Shown here: positions 5,750 to 7,060 of the stretch, in pieces
Layout: each line of letters opens with the position of its first letter
How positions within the stretch are numbered: position 1 is the stretch's first letter
Origin: Comamonadaceae bacterium
GTDB taxonomy: Bacteria > Pseudomonadota > Gammaproteobacteria > Burkholderiales > Burkholderiaceae_C
DNA length: 7,060 nt
Assembly: GCA_027490555.1 (NCBI GenBank)
Contig: JAIXXW010000228.1
Coordinates: 1-7,060 of the forward strand
Direction of reading: 5' to 3'
Translations under genes and position numbers: made by a program
The notes under the pieces: generated by a model
Seen by the model: the letters and a program-made list of their open reading frames with translations, nothing else
Database searches by the model: none
What the model was told of the DNA's origin: nothing

Positions 5750-6432
5750 AGCAGCTGGCTTTGGACATCGGCCTGGCGTCCACACCCACGCTGGCCAGTT
5801 TTTTCGCAGGCCCCAACGAGGCGGCGCTGGACCATCTGCGGCTGTGGACCGCCTCGCCCCAACGCTCGCCTGTGCCCACCTACCTGTGGGGCGAAAGCGG
5901 TTCGGGGAAAACCCATTTGCTGCAGGCGGTGCACCATGCCCTCAGCGAGCAGGGCGCGCAGGTGGGATGGCTCGATGCACAGATGCCGAATCCGCCAGAG
6001 TTCAACCCGGACTGGAGTGCAGTCCTGATGGACGATGTGCACCTGTACAGCGCGGTGCAGCAGCAGGTGGCGTTCAACTGGTTTGTGAACGCGCTGACCC
6101 CCCGCACCGGGTCACCGCGGTGGGTGTTGGCCGCAGGCGCCTGGCCCCCGGCCGATTTGAAGTTGCGCGATGATTTGCGCAGCCGCCTGGGCTGGGGCCA
6201 TGTCCTGGCCCTGCAGGTGCTGGGCGAGTCTGAACGCCGGGCCGTCTTGCGCCAGGAAGCCGATGCCCGGGGCCTGTTCCTGGGTGACGAGGTGATGGCC
6301 TACATCCTCAACCGATTTTCACGTGACTTGGGCAGCCTGATGCAGCTGCTCGACCACCTGGACCACTATGCTTTGCAGACGCAACGCGCCCTGACGATCC
6401 CGCTGGTGCGCGCGATGCTGGAGAACGAATGA
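5746..6432 (+). CDS. hda: DnaA regulatory inactivator Hda
   Basis: Hda is an AAA+ protein homologous to the DnaA ATPase domain. With the DNA-loaded sliding clamp it promotes hydrolysis of DnaA-bound ATP, limiting re-initiation of replication. The 228-residue product has the usual length. The N-terminal QLALDI (3-8) matches a clamp-binding motif. Walker A is GESGSGKT (49-56, K55), Walker B is VLMDDVH (93-99, D96/D97), box VII is DLRSRLGWG (143-151, with R147 the likely arginine finger), and sensor 2 is FSRDLGSLMQLLDHLD (191-206, R193). There is no DnaA DNA-binding domain IV, which separates it from DnaA itself. The start ATG overlaps the stop of the AI-2E gene (ATGA), and the hda stop overlaps the next start in the same way. 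An AGGGG lies 13 nt upstream, farther than usual, so coupling to upstream translation is likely. Confidence 0.94.
   Translation: MKQLALDIGLASTPTLASFFAGPNEAALDHLRLWTASPQRSPVPTYLWGESGSGKTHLLQAVHHALSEQGAQVGWLDAQMPNPPEFNPDWSAVLMDDVHLYSAVQQQVAFNWFVNALTPRTGSPRWVLAAGAWPPADLKLRDDLRSRLGWGHVLALQVLGESERRAVLRQEADARGLFLGDEVMAYILNRFSRDLGSLMQLLDHLDHYALQTQRALTIPLVRAMLENE
6420..6423 (+). promoter_or_regulatory. Ribosome-binding site of the HAD gene
   Basis: GGAG inside the last codons of hda lies 5 nt before the ATG at 6429. It is the clearest Shine-Dalgarno sequence in the window and supports that start. Confidence 0.65.
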
Positions 6433-7060
6433 AACTGGCGCTGTTTGACCTGGACCACACCCTGCTTCCACTGGATTCCGACCACACCTGGGGCGTGTTC
6501 ACGACCGAGATGGGTTGGACCGACCCGGCGGTCTTCAGTCAGCGCAACGACGAGTTTTATGCCCATTACCAGGCGGGCACCCTCGACATCCACGATTACG
6601 TGCGTTTTGCCACGCGTGCGGCCCGCGAGCGCGGTGCCACCGAGGCTGCCCGGGCGCATGCCCGTTACATGGACGAAGTGATCCGTCCCCGCATCACCCC
6701 CGAGGCGCTGGCGCTGGTACGATCGCACCAGCATGCGGGGGACAAGGTCATCATCGTGACCGCCACCAACGAATTTGTCACCCGCCCGATCGCCCAGGCC
6801 TTCGGGGTGAGCGAATTGATCTCGGTGGAGCTCGAGCGCGATGCCAGCGGCTGGATCACCGGCGAGATCCGGGGCACGCCGTCCTTCCGCGAGGGCAAGG
6901 TCTTGCGCGTCTCGCAATGGCTGGGCCAGCAAGGTCTGGACTGGGGCGATGTGGAGATGACGTTTTACTCCGACTCCATGAACGACCTGCCTCTTCTGGA
7001 AAAAGCCCACCATCCGGTGGCAACGAACCCTGACGCTCGCTTGCGTCAACTGGCCACAGA
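6429..7060 (+). CDS. HAD-superfamily subfamily IB phosphatase (partial, 3' end missing)
   Basis: The frame runs open to the window end, giving 210 visible residues of a family usually about 220-230 long, so probably only the tail is missing. All four HAD motifs are present: motif I FDLDHT (6-11, nucleophile D7 and D9), motif II IVTATN (109-114, T111), motif III lysine K157 in REGKVLRV, and motif IV FYSDSMNDLPLLE (179-191, D182 and D186). The cap inserted after motif I (about residues 15-90) is helical, as in phosphoserine-phosphatase-like IB enzymes. It should therefore be an active Mg-dependent phosphatase, but its substrate cannot be told from sequence. Phosphoserine or histidinol phosphate are possible. 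It overlaps hda by 4 nt, so it is in the same operon. In related genomes pcnB commonly follows; that is outside this window. Confidence 0.9.
   Translation, partial: MKLALFDLDHTLLPLDSDHTWGVFTTEMGWTDPAVFSQRNDEFYAHYQAGTLDIHDYVRFATRAARERGATEAARAHARYMDEVIRPRITPEALALVRSHQHAGDKVIIVTATNEFVTRPIAQAFGVSELISVELERDASGWITGEIRGTPSFREGKVLRVSQWLGQQGLDWGDVEMTFYSDSMNDLPLLEKAHHPVATNPDARLRQLAT

Noticed and set aside
1..7060. An undescribed defence, mobile or biosynthetic system
   Set aside because: Every gene belongs to a conserved core family in expected order. There are no repeats, integrase, transposase, toxin-antitoxin pair or composition shift to support such a call.

Overview
The window is an ordinary GC-rich stretch of bacterial core chromosome. 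Protein sequences, gene order and codon use point to a betaproteobacterium of the order Burkholderiales, most likely family Comamonadaceae (Rhodoferax/Limnohabitans-like). This placement is inferred from recognising the families; no search was run. I see no mobile element, CRISPR array, tRNA, rRNA or phage gene, and no base-composition break suggesting transfer.

Layout, left to right. A small DUF3579-family gene (+) opens the window. A non-coding gap follows, holding the 3' untranslated region and intrinsic terminator of rpsT (ribosomal protein bS20, - strand). Upstream of rpsT lies a 152-bp divergent region with an extended -10 promoter for rpsT, a perfect 7-bp inverted repeat and a weak -10 for the rightward genes. 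These are murJ (lipid II flippase) and, 4 nt later, a SirB1-type transglutaminase-like/TPR protein. purM (AIR synthetase, purine synthesis) lies on the - strand, tail-to-tail with the SirB1 gene across only 4 bp.

A second divergent region (133 bp) separates purM from a rightward operon: an AI-2E/PerM-family membrane protein, hda (DnaA-regulatory AAA+ protein) and a HAD-IB phosphatase cut by the window end. Both junctions in this operon are ATGA overlaps of 4 nt, so translational coupling is likely.

The genes are not one pathway. They are housekeeping units for translation (rpsT), cell-wall synthesis (murJ), purine synthesis (purM) and replication control (hda), with four poorly characterised conserved neighbours. 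The clustering of purM, a PerM-type permease and hda recurs in other proteobacteria; in E. coli the same three lie close together. I found no convincing undescribed system. The items most worth a second look are the regulatory sequences in the two divergent regions, the structured rpsT 3' region, and the uncharacterised conserved proteins.
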